This document shows positions 13,040-23,289 of a DNA stretch of 64,000 nucleotides, one piece after another. Under the pieces are notes generated by a model. The model was not told the origin of the DNA. It was given only the letters and a program-made list of their open reading frames with translations, and made no database searches. Every line of letters begins with the position of its first letter. Position 1 is the first letter of the stretch. Both the position numbers and the translations under genes were made by a program. The stretch is from Macrolepiota albuminosa (lineage: Eukaryota > Basidiomycota > Agaricomycetes > Agaricales > Agaricaceae). The stretch lies in assembly GCA_027475525.1 (NCBI GenBank), contig JAMWFC010000126.1:186001-250000 (forward strand), written 5' to 3'.

Positions 13040-13484
13040 GAGGGAGCAGAGAAGGACATAGAGGACAAAATAGAGAGATGGCATGGAGAAACTTGGAGTA
13101 GAGGAGATATCAAATTGTGTAGTATGTGCCCTGGTTTGGGAGAACAAAACATATAAATACCTCTGCTTAGGTAAGATACTTGGAATCATTATATCAATAA
13201 CATGGTGGTGGCAACCTGGATTTGTCACAAACACATTGATGAGGAATAGAGAAACAGTGATTGTGGATGACCATGAGAAGATGCATATGATTTGGAGTCA
13301 GCATCTGAAGTAAGTAGTATGGGAATCTGAATCACTCTCAGAAGAGTCTGAATAGGAATATTTAGCTTCAAGCATAGCCTGTTGTTGCTCCATGTTAAGC
13401 TGTGGCACATTAATGATTGGGTGTAACAAATTCAGTAATTGCCATAATCTAGTAAATCAATGATTTGTTGCCATTCTCAAGAAA

Positions 13485-14700
13485 TTGAAAAAGGACATTG
13501 GAAGAGGTTATTGGGCCATTTCAGACCTCACCAGTTACAGTTATCCCAAAATCTACTTCAAGGAAGTTCTGGCTCATACAAAACATGTCCTTTTTGCAGA
13601 CTCCCTCATGAGAATTTCCCAATGCTGCTGTCAATACCAACACAAGCACAGATTGGTTCCCCTGCACTTGGAAAACATTCAATGCAGTGGCACTCACTAT
13701 TGCTCTCCAGAGTCACAAGCAGCCATCAGAGATGTCACAGAGGCATATAGGACCATGCCACTGCAAATCTCACAGTGGCCAGCAACAGCGGTGTGAGGAG
13801 GAGAGGATGAGTTCTATCTGGACACCTTCTTGTGTTTTGGAGAATCACCCTCATCTGGAGGATATGGGCAGCCAGCTGATGCAGCATTGGATATCATGCA
13901 TTACAAAGGGATTGGCCCAATTACTAGGTGGGTTGATGATCACATGTTTTTTTGGATCAAGAAGAAATATGTCAGAGAGTACAATTAGAAATAGCATGAA
14001 TGGCATGAGGAAATCAAGCAACAAGGTGTACACCAAAGGTTTTGAGTTCAAAAATGGGTTGGTTGAGGAGTTTGATGAAGATTGCAAGTTTCCAGTCATC
14101 ACCCAGCCAGGCTCAAAAGAAGAGAACTTCATCTACAACATAGAAGACATTGACCATGTCTCCAGAGTACTGGAGATACCATGGAAAGGAATAAAAGATA
14201 GGCCATTTGCAACAAGAAACACCTTCATTGGCCTTTTGTAGGATCTGGAGGATAAGTCAGTGGGGCTCAGAGAGGGTAAGGCAGAAAATCATTTACAGGC
14301 AATCAGTGACTGGGCTGCCTCCCCAACACATGTCCTGCAAGAGGTACAGGGGCTGTACAGCAAGCTCCTACATGACTCTCTTGTCTTTTCTGCTGAACAG
14401 GCATACCTCACTAAATTGGAAAGTATGCTCACCACAGGTAGTAATTGTCCACATGTGCCACACCATAGTGTAAAGGGACTCCAACAGGACCTCAAGTAGT
14501 GGCAGAATACACTCCATTCCAATGCCCACAGACCCATTCCAGTCCCAAGCACAGTACAGGACCTTGATGCATTCTCCAATGCCAGCTCAGGGTTTGGCAT
14601 CAGTATTGTCATTGGTAGCTGCTGACTCCAGATTGGAGGACACTCAACAGCAAATGGGATATCCAATGGGCTGAGGCAGTTGGCTTTGAACTTCTTGTCG
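13485..14700 (+). pseudogene. DIRS-like reverse transcriptase/RNase H, decayed
   Basis: Broken frames read as the RT of DIRS-like fungal elements. There is a run DEFYLDTFLCFGESPSSGG, then A-D-A-L-D, then the catalytic-type box WVDDHMFF near 13940. From 14260 the frame continues to an RNase H-like part, W..L, then LDAFSNASSGFGISIVIG near 14570, where the expected Asp of the S-D-A-S-S-G motif is Asn. Stops and frameshifts are frequent and CpG is rare. A tyrosine recombinase follows at 15.75-17.07 kb in the same orientation, which defines the DIRS order rather than an LTR or LINE element. It is dead. Confidence 0.72.
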
Positions 14701-15420
14701 ACATGGTCATTAAAATGGAGAACACAGGACAATATTACAAGATCTATGGTGACAAAAGGGAGTTGTTGAGGGCTGGTAGAATGGGAGGAGTAGAAATACA
14801 GCAGTTGATGGGGTGTTCAAGAGGTTACATGCCTTTCTTGAGAGTGCAGGGGCATCTGGCACCATACACACAGTTTATATCCCCAGTGGGAACAACCCAG
14901 CAGATGGCCCTTCACAAGGAAAGTATTCAAGTACAGAACTCCTGCTCCCACCCTTGATGCCTACCCAAGGACATTGAGACCTTCCTTATTGATGCAACAG
15001 AACCATCCTCACCAAGAGAACCCCAACTCAGTGGAGCACAGAGGTGTCAGCCACCTGCAGGGCAAGTCAGTGATGCAGCTTGTAGCAGCACTGGTGCCAG
15101 GGAGCAGCTCAACAATTCCCATTTTGAGGAAGAGGTTTTGCATGCAACACACTTAGTGTGGTCTGGTCTGAATAATTCAGCACAATGTTTCACAGCAACA
15201 CTGCCTTCACAGCTGACAGGAGCAAAACCTTGCCCCTACAGGAGAGACCTCACCATCACACCATCAAGACTATGCCCTCACTGTACAGCAGGAGATAGAC
15301 TCCTACTCTGGAGGCCACTGAAGGAAGTGGCTCAGGATACAGCCAGGATTGACAGAAGGGGATGTACAGTGAGTGCTGACAGTAAAGACAGCTGCATAGG
15401 CAGGAGGAATGAGGGGATTG

Positions 15421-15650
15421 TGTTAGAACCTCACAAGTATTCTGGTGAGTTTGTATGTTATTTCCCTCAGTTCAATGACAATTGACTATATTCATAGCTA
15501 CCTGGTGAGTTCATATGTTAATTCCTATCCAGGTAGATTATGTTAGTAACATAGTTTGGTAGTATGTTGTGAATCAACTCACCCTCAGTTCAATGACAAT
15601 TGACTGAGGGTTCATGTCTATGTATCTGGTTTATATATGTAGTGTGAGAC
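15421..15650 (+). repeat. Possible LTR fragment
   Basis: It starts TGTTAGAACCTC after a purine-rich run (GGAGGAATGAGGGGATTG). It holds two CCCTCAGTTCAATGACAATTGACT units, like the hairpin in the solo LTR at 15917-16292. The end is not defined and no target duplication was found. Confidence 0.3.
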
Positions 15651-15749
15651 AATGATACAATGGCTGCCTTTCAGTCAGTGCCATGTGTGATAAGTTCAAG
15701 GGGGTGCAGTGGTGATGTGACAAGGTGAAAGGGTGGCCAGTGTTGGACA

Positions 15750-17071
15750 ATGACATCGATGGTGACCAGTGCCGATAACATGCCAACAGATTGTATGAGT
15801 CTGGTCTGTTCATTTTTCATGCATACTGTGACTACAGACAGATTCCAGAGGCAGACTGCTGCCCAGCCCATCAGTCTCTCATCTTGGCCTTCATCACAGC
15901 TTGTGCAGGTACATATTGTTAGATACCTGGAAATACGCCACCATCAACCCTATGTTTGTGTCCAACCTCCTCCCATTGAAACACCACTCCATTGTCTCAC
16001 TTACTTTTTTGACTCTGTAATATCACACATATCACACTGGCCATGATATGGCCTTCCATTGTTACTCTTGCATATATATATGGACACTAGCTACCAACAC
16101 CCTCAGTCAATTATATACTAACTGAGGGTGAGTCAAAAATCCATGTTTCCGTCAATTACAAAACTAATATGCTACTGGATAGATTAGAACTTACATTGTC
16201 TGTCAGGTAGCTCAGTCGATTATATACTGACTGAGGATTAGAACTTACATTGTCTGTCAAATAATCATCAAGTTAAGTATCAAGTTCTAACACATATTCC
16301 GGATCAGCATTGGCTAATAACCTGTATGCAGTGCAAGCATGGCATACACTTCACAGATAACAATGGGACATGACACAGGCAGAAATATGGGCAGCCTTAG
16401 ATGGGGCAGCAGTATTGGCTCCTCCAACATCAAAAAGAACAAAACAAGAGCTCTTCACAACATACCTGATTATGAAATTAACAGAAAGATTGAATCTCAA
16501 GGTTGCATTCTGGTCAATGGCGAGGCTAGGTGAACTAACAGTGAAAAGCATCAAAGCCTTTGACCCAGCCCTGCACGTCAAGCCCACAGAGGTCACTTCA
16601 GGACAAGACCAAAGCGGCAATGAAGTCACAGTGATTTTCATTCCCAGGACCAAAGCAGCAGCTGATGGCAAGGACCTATACTTTGCCCACCAACAGGTGA
16701 ATGTGACCCAATGGCTGCATTTAGGAATCATGTTAAGATAAATGAACTGCATCAAGATGGACACCTATTTCAATACAAGCATAGCGATAACTACCAACCT
16801 CTCACTCGGTCAGCATTTGCAAAATGTCTGAATGCAGTAGCAACAGATCTAGGACTGTGGGCATCTCAGGTTTCATGGCATAAGGGTGGGGTCTTTACTG
16901 GAATACCTACTATGGGGTGTACCCCTCAACATTGTAAAGAACATAGGGAGGTGGAGTAGTGACGCATTCGCTGTATACCTATGCAAACATGTGCTGATAA
17001 TGGCACCATACATCCAAGACTCAATGGTCTTAGAGGAGTTCACAAGAATCACACTACCACCAGTCCGTTAA
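15750..17071 (+). pseudogene. DIRS-like tyrosine recombinase, split by a solo LTR
   Basis: The N-terminal core-binding-like part is readable at 15800-15911 (SGLFIFHAYCDYRQIPE, LAFITACAG). It resumes at 16298 (SGSALANNLYAVQAWHTLHR) on the far side of a solo LTR. The catalytic part follows: an ARLGEL box with the first catalytic Arg (about 16530), a WHKGG region where H-x-x-R is expected (about 16875), then EYLLWGVPLNIVK and GRWSSDAFAVYL with a Tyr before the C-terminus at 17071. Stops and frame changes (16739, 16900) separate the pieces. Tyrosine recombinases replace the DDE integrase in DIRS elements, inserting circular DNA without target duplication. This copy cannot be active. Confidence 0.78.
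15917..16292 (+). repeat. Solo LTR (376 bp) with perfect 5-bp target duplication CATAT
   Basis: It starts TGTTAGATACC and ends CAAGTTCTAACA. CATAT flanks both sides (15912-15916 and 16293-16297). Removing the LTR and one CATAT rejoins the tyrosine-recombinase reading (ITACAG, then TYSGSALAN), which confirms the boundaries. Inside is an inverted repeat CCCTCAGT..AACTGAGGG (about 16101-16128). Confidence 0.85.
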
Positions 17072-19200
17072 GTTATTCTCACTCCTTTTTTTGGGGGGTC
17101 CATGTTTCACACAACGCATCGTGGAGCTCCTAACTTATAGGGTATTGCAGCTCACCATGGACCCTGGCAGATTCAACGTTTTGAGTGAAGGAACCCACGG
17201 TTCCTTTCCTCAAACAGCAGCAACAAATTGTATTACAGTACAGATACTTTAGAATATACATGAGTTACTGATTACATCTGCCAAAGTGAAGCCACGGGCG
17301 TAATCCCACATATAGACAGAAAATAATGCAAAGTCTGGATTAGACCAACATGAAAAAATAGAAAGGGTATGATTATTTACCTGAAAGCTATGAAACCGAC
17401 ATATACAACAAGGCCTTATAAAACTAGTAATATATTATACCCATGGGACGACGTGATTACCCTAGGTTGGACATAGATGGCCAAGTTATCTCAGTGTCTT
17501 TTTTGTGATGTCACCAACAACAACTATCCAAGCTGTCCCAGTCGGATCACCCAACAGTAGCACTTGTCGCTCTTAATTTCATGAAGAAAAAACAAAAAGT
17601 AGCTATCGAAACAACTTCTTGGACGTGGTTCTCAGGAAGGTGCTACTTGTGTGCTTTTGGTAAAAAAAAATGTCCAGATTCAACTAATACTAGATACATT
17701 TGTTCGCAATCGCAGGCGATTCACTCTCACGGGGCCTCAGGATCTTCAGGTAAATCATTCGCATCAATTTCCTCTATGGCCTTGAAGGCTGCTTGCTGAT
17801 GAAAACATTCAGCAAAAGACACTTGTGCTAGGAGACGAGTTATACCTTTAACATTAGCAGGAGGGCGGTTCGGAACATGAGCCCAGTAAGCACATCAGAT
17901 TTTGGCTCTCCTGTGAACTGGTCGCCAAATTCTGCCTTGACAATCAAGCGATCTTTGAGAGGTTCATCTCCACAATATAAGCCTATCACTCTGCGATATG
18001 CATTTTCTTCTGCGGCTGAGCTCTCTCCAAGGAAATAGACATGCAGTATCTTCCGTTGAATTTAGACTTTCCGTCCCCATGGACTCATGTTTGTTTCTTC
18101 TCTGTGAAGGACATTTGATAGTCACCGTTAATTGTTTTGAACGACTTGCCGAAAAGGCTTGAGAAGGCATAATTGCTCAATATGTCATCTCTGAGGACGT
18201 TCTGTACAAAGGCGTTTGTATTAGTGAAGTGATCATTGCCCGAGATAGATGGCAAGCGTTTTATAACAACTGACCCTGTTGTATCCGGCCCCAACTTTGA
18301 GCAGTTTAATTGTCATATTTGCATAGTGGTTGAGAGTTGACATTGCAGTACGTAAACTCGATAGATATTGTGGAAGCGCTGAGAAGCGAAAGGAATGTAG
18401 TGAGTCGATGATTGATATCTCTTACTTTCATCTGGCTTTCTTAAATAATGCATAGTGTGGCGTCGCTAGAATGGCATGAGACAGAAAGTATTGTACTCTG
18501 GTCCACTTTTGTTTTCTCAAACTTGCTTGTATGGGCCGTTGCTAGCATGGCGTGACTGAGATCTACCTGCCAAATTTGATCAAAACGTCGACGAGACCAA
18601 GGCCTACAGCATAGGGTGTTGAATACGTGATGTGGCAGTGTCAATGTGACCATGTTAGTGTGACTTGCCAGTGCGGCACGACATGGTAGCGCAGAAGAGA
18701 GAAATACCGGCAACATTTGTATAATATTCAATGTTTGAATCATATATAACAGTATCCATAATCATAACCGCTGGATCCAGAAACATGTTCCATCAGAAAA
18801 TCTGCTGACCTATTAAGGTGCTTGCACGCGTGTTTTAACTCTAGTATACTTCATTAGTTTATTTTACTTGTTTATTCATCAACCCTTCCTCCTTGCCCTG
18901 TAAATAAGTAATAGTCAGCTGATAGCTTTCGCCTCTGACACCAATACACGTAGGTCGTGCAATTGCATGACTGGTTCGGCGCTATCACGTCAGCATTCAC
19001 GCTAACTAAGTAAACAGGCCATCCAACCAAACACTTACATAATATGTATTAATTATTAATTACCAATTAATTATCAATTAACTATTAATTATTAATTATT
19101 AATTATCAAATAATTATTAAGTTACTTAATTATTTACGTATAGTATTTATTGTTATGTTACATATTCCTAAGTTTAAATACGATATATATACATGTACGT
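17072..19200. other. Mostly non-coding; short decayed ORFs
   Basis: CpG returns to normal here, marking the edge of the depleted island. A minus-strand run at 17964-18294 (NDHFTNTNAFVQNVLRDD, FGKSFKTINGDYQMSF) is broken by a TGA and may be remains of a gene. A plus frame at 17581-17799 has no support. 19040-19130 is a TTAATTA-type AT-rich simple sequence. Nothing else is recognised. Confidence 0.4.
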
Positions 19201-19214
19201 AGATAGATGAATAT

Positions 19215-19368
19215 GGTGTGTATTTACTGCAATAAACCGTGAAACACAGTGCGTTGATAATACAATTAAATTATCTGTGAAACTTATAAGGGGTGTGTAT
19301 TTACTGCAATAAACCGTGAAACACAGTGCGTTGATAATACAATTAAATTATCTGTGAAACTTATAAGG
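19215..19368 (+). repeat. 77-bp tandem duplication
   Basis: The second copy starts at 19292 and is exact. Likely an assembly join. Confidence 0.9.
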
Positions 19369-19408
19369 CACGGTAAGCATTAGAATTAAACTTGCTCACA
19401 TAGAAGAT

Positions 19409-19562
19409 ACATATGTAATACATACGTTCCGCTCATGTGAGGTCTGTAATGTGCCCGCACTAACAAAATGAGACTATGAAATACCACATATGTAATACAT
19501 ACGTTCCGCTCATGTGAGGTCTGTAATGTGCCCGCACTAACAAAATGAGACTATGAAATACC
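19409..19562 (+). repeat. 77-bp tandem duplication
   Basis: The second copy starts at 19486. It duplicates exon 3 of family copy 2 on the minus strand. Confidence 0.9.
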
Positions 19563-20060
19563 AGAAGACGGAATACTCACTATTTCTCTCAAAGATGTGT
19601 TGAAAATGTGATGATGAGTTACACTAGTTGGAACGATGTGCGTTACTGTTATGCCCCGAGCTGTCCAGCTACACGATGCTCCGGAATACAAATAAGTGTA
19701 TGCTTCGTCCAATTGTTGCTCATCGTCGCTCGGGTATAAATGAAAAGCCGCAACGAGACGACTTTCTTGGTTGAATCCCTTTAACGTGAGATGTCACGTG
19801 TTACGGTCTCTATGAGCATAAGAGCTAGTAGTAATATATAAAGCCGACATTAGAAAACTGCCTATACATGCTAAAACGTATGTAAAAACTCACCAGAACA
19901 CCAGATCGGTAATGTTCACCCGTGTCAATACATTGAAGTACCGACTGGATACTGTAGACAACGCAACGTCTGCTATCTCCCTCATCCGTCTGCCACTCGA
20001 TGACGTAGCGGAAGTGCGGGGTTGCCAACACTGAATACTAGCGATGGGAAGTGCGGACAT
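19510..20060 (-). pseudogene. Family copy 2 of the small three-exon gene, one premature TGA
   Basis: Exons 20060-19894 (167 nt), 19824-19581 (244 nt, identical in length to copy 1) and 19536-19510 are joined by GTGAGT..AG introns in phases 2 and 0. Exon 1 reads MSALP, then W-x-P-R-T-S, then RRMREIADV, RYFNVL and LVF. Exon 2 reads SYAHRDRNT, stop, HLTLKGFN, SRLVAAFH, SDDEQQLDEAYTY and HIVP. The only defect is TGA at 19794-19796, at a position where the other copies have Gln or Thr next to Arg-rich sequence. A CGA-to-TGA change is the simplest cause. The third exon lies in a 77-bp assembly duplication. If the TGA were an error, the product would be about 145 aa. Confidence 0.68.
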
Positions 20061-20946
20061 GATGTTATACAAGTAGAATAACAAGTGTAAACGTATATGA
20101 ATATATATTGGGAGGACACATCAACAGCGTAGCTTACATTTGTCATGTAAAGTAGTGAGTTTGCGCTGACTATATATATTTTAATGATAACTCAACATAT
20201 TGGTTGGTTTATCAATTTCGTGTATTGTAGGTCATCCCATCGGTTTATGAGTGACACATCGGGTTTTCCATATAGGTTCGTGCAGAAACATTTCGTTTTG
20301 ACTCGCGTGAATCCATAAATCGAACAGACTGACATGCTTTCTGTACTGTATTACTTGTTATAATTTTACTCATCGGAGTGTTCTAGTCACGAGTGAGTCA
20401 TAAGTACCAGGTCGATATACAGTGACAGTATTTGCTTCCATAAGGTGTCTGTTGAGCAAGTCCAATGCAACATAGAATGCTTATACAAGTAAAGCCAAGC
20501 GGTGGCAATAATGCATTTTCCAGAGCGTACAATAGTCTTTCATAGGAGGAAGCTAGATGCAACATAGCAGGTATAAGAAACCGCTGAAAGGAAACAACAG
20601 ACTGAAAGGCATAGAAAAGTGGAGAGCACCTCAGGATAAGAAGAGCTGAATGATTATGTATGTACTTATATATAATAAACAAAATAGTAATACATAACAT
20701 CAAATATACACATATCATAAGTCGTTTCAACATACCATAAAGTTAGACATTTTTTAAAATAAAAAGAAAAATAAATTGTTTTTCTCATTTTTACAAGTAG
20801 AACCGGTTTGTCTTGTTGGATAGGCTTGTACGAAGTGGCATGACAACGATTAAATGTATATATGGGTACTTGTTATGTAATATCCGAACAGTCATTCAAC
20901 CAATCCATTACATAATATGGAATCACTTTTATAAATTCGTTATTCA

Positions 20947-21100
20947 ATTTTACTATTCGTTCCTTTTATACTTCAATAATTATAAAAAATCATGATAAAC
21001 AAATAACTAAATATAATTAAATCATTTTACTATTCGTTCCTTTTATACTTCAATAATTATAAAAAATCATGATAAACAAATAACTAAATATAATTAAATC
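20947..21100 (+). repeat. 77-bp tandem duplication
   Basis: The second copy starts at 21024. It lies in intergenic AT-rich DNA. Confidence 0.9.
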
Positions 21101-21589
21101 AATTGTCCCACTGGATGCTTACATAATATACAATTGCGTTAAAAAACATGTAATGTGGATGGTCACGAAATTGGTCAGATGAACATGCAGTGGACATCAT
21201 GTGCCCAAACTCGTGATAACTACATAATAAACCAATTTTAATATATGTTATATAAGCGTTAGGATGCACGATCAACCGATCTTTTACTGAGTAACCACCA
21301 ATAAAATAAATAAATAAATAAATAAATGACTATAATATGGAAATAAACCGTTCATCCCACCGACCGCTTATATAATACGCACGTTTGTTCAGTTGATAGG
21401 TATACCGAGGATCGTCTTTATGGACTACTTAGTCCTTAGTTAGCTATAGTTAATGAAAATACATTATAAATGATACTCACTACATGTGCGTTTAATATAT
21501 ATTATGTCAGCGTTCAGGTGTACGACCGCCGATGGTTTTTGAAGATCGTATGACCTTGCGTCGTCCAAATTCACGTGAACTGTCCTCAT

Positions 21590-21743
21590 ATTGCAAAGGG
21601 TCGTTTGAACAATACGACCTATAGCTTAAACACACAGACTTGATTCAAACTAAACAACTCCCTATCATTGCAAAGGGTCGTTTGAACAATACGACCTATA
21701 GCTTAAACACACAGACTTGATTCAAACTAAACAACTCCCTATC
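21590..21743 (+). repeat. 77-bp tandem duplication
   Basis: The second copy starts at 21667, just downstream of the Helitron stop. Confidence 0.9.
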
Positions 21744-21755
21744 AGTAATGTATGA

Positions 21756-23197
21756 TTACGCCACTCTAACGTATAACACTATCATTGCTTTACTACCTCT
21801 ACAGACTTGTATATCCAACGTATCCAGACTGCCTTCTTTGACAATCAACCTTCTACCAGTAATTAAACCGTCATGGAACCACACCCTCAAGGACGAATCC
21901 ACGTATCGACAAGTAAAATGACTGTTTGCAAAATATATGATACCTTTTAGGATATATCGTCTGTCTCCCGACCCATAAACCGGCACATTGATATATCTAT
22001 TAATTGTGATGTCGATCGACGCCACATCAAAAGACATTATTGGTGCTGTGTATACTGTTCTCATTATTCTAACTAATTCAGGTGTGCATGTTCTGCACCG
22101 AGATTCAGTAAGAAATTCCATGTTTCTTAGGAAATGTTGTATTGACAGTTATGAATTATCTAGTATGGCAATCTCACACGAATTCGATGTAACAGCCTTC
22201 TGTTAACTGCATGACCACGTGGACAGTGCATGTATGACGTGTATACATTTCGCTTGCATATAAGCAACTCTTCAATCACAGCATGAACACTTATTAGTTC
22301 ACCATACAAAAAGTTTATCGGATTGCGATTATTCATACGATTTCTCAAAACCTCTCTTGCGTTGTCTAGCGTGATTTTATTTTTGTGCATTGATAAGAAG
22401 TTGCTTTCCATGCTTCGCATAATTGACGTCCCAAACAATTGGAAATTCCTTGACCATAGTGACATGTCATCTTGCCATATATTGTACAATATAGTTATCA
22501 CCACGTTGTACGTGCAACTGTTGGAATTCCACTCAGTTCCAATCAGTCCTCCACATATGTCCATATTTAATTCCTGTTGGCTGCTTATGATATTTTTCAA
22601 AATTTTCAAGTTGCGTGAATCATCGTCATGGTTTCGGGTTATTTTGCTGGGTATCGGATGAGGATGTACTATGGGCTGAGTGCCCTTAGCTGGAATAAAT
22701 CTGCTTTTAGGAGACTGCGGTAGCTTAATAGGTCTATCTTCACTAGCAACCTGCCATTTGATATCAGGGAATGATGCATCATTGTAAGGGTCCTTGTCAC
22801 TCCAACGTAAGGCCATATGAAGGTTAGAGGGCATGTAACCTTTTTGTTTGCACTGTCTAAATGAATAAATTAGATTGGATCATCTAGGTGAATCAACAAA
22901 ACCTTTAGGAAGCTGGTTCATATATCTGAGTTTGGTTATTTCATCGAGCAGTTCCAAGTCGCAAAATTCCCTGTGCAATGCGCCACTCGCTTTGCCTTGT
23001 ATTTTGTTAGCATCAAACCCTTGGATGATGAGCGTTCCTGCAGCCGTAGCGCTGCGGGATAGTGCAGTGTAGTAGGCTTGGTGCGATTGACACTTGGTTA
23101 AGTCTACTGGATTGTAAGGTCTAGTTTTTCCTTGACTCGCATAATCCGTCATTGCGTAGTTTACCAATACCTCTACCTGTGATCGAGACAAAGACAC
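21756..23197 (-). pseudogene. Helitron helicase end and C-terminal cysteine-protease-like domain
   Basis: The first part carries the last helicase motifs (VEVLVNYAMTDYASQGKTR and TALSRS, motifs V/VI of Pif1-type helicases). After a linker comes a domain with a Cys box (GTEWNSNSCTYNVVITIL), a CPRGH..CRTC pair that could bind zinc, and a His box (ANSHFTCRY..LRVWFHDG). The order of Cys box, CxxC-type pair and H..W..HD box resembles ubiquitin-specific or related papain-like proteases. This is inference from motif order only. In this copy a 1-bp deletion near 22199 (GAAGGCTG against GAAGAGCTG in copy B) and a TAA shift or stop the domain. Copy B at 63.2-64.0 kb keeps it open. Confidence 0.65.
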
Positions 23198-23289
23198 ACT
23201 GTCGTCGCTAGGCTCACATAATCCATCATTGTGTAGTTTACCAATACCTCTACCTGTGATCGAGACAAAGACACACTGTCGTCGCTAGG
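23136..23289 (+). repeat. 77-bp tandem duplication with three CpG-type mismatches
   Basis: The second copy starts at 23213. The three differences are CG in one copy against CA/TG in the other, so the two sides may come from different Helitron copies. Confidence 0.85.

Larger units (their letters stand above)
10590..13473 (-). repeat. Inverted, CpG-decayed copy of the 41738-44395 segment
   Basis: Read on the minus strand, this stretch follows 41738-44395 almost end to end: the sequence around the start of ORF 41771, a three-exon gene, AT-rich downstream DNA, and the last codons of the gene ending at 44362. CpG sites in the 42-kb copy appear here as TG or CA over and over, for example around 12240-12260 against 42350-42400. 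The copy is interrupted by a solo LTR at 12337-13039, and it lacks the CACTA element of the other copy. At 13473 it is cut by the DIRS-like element. Confidence 0.85.
20061..21755. other. AT-rich intergenic region, no supported gene
   Basis: A minus-strand frame at 20398-20733 is hydrophobic and has no family support. Two 77-bp duplications lie here. A TAAA microsatellite occurs at about 21305-21330. The 3' terminus of the neighbouring Helitron should fall here, but I could not fix a hairpin plus CTRR end by eye. Confidence 0.4.

Noticed and set aside
15421..16292. A single 872-bp LTR from TGTTAGAACC to GTTCTAACA
   Set aside because: Recombinase coding sequence lies inside it (15800-15911), and the CATAT duplication places the true LTR at 15917-16292.
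18441..18743. 100-codon minus-strand ORF
   Set aside because: It has no motif and no repeat partner, and neighbouring frames are equally open.
20398..20733. Hydrophobic minus-strand ORF (111 codons) as a membrane protein
   Set aside because: AT-rich sequence gives such frames by chance. It has no homolog in the window and no splice or family support.
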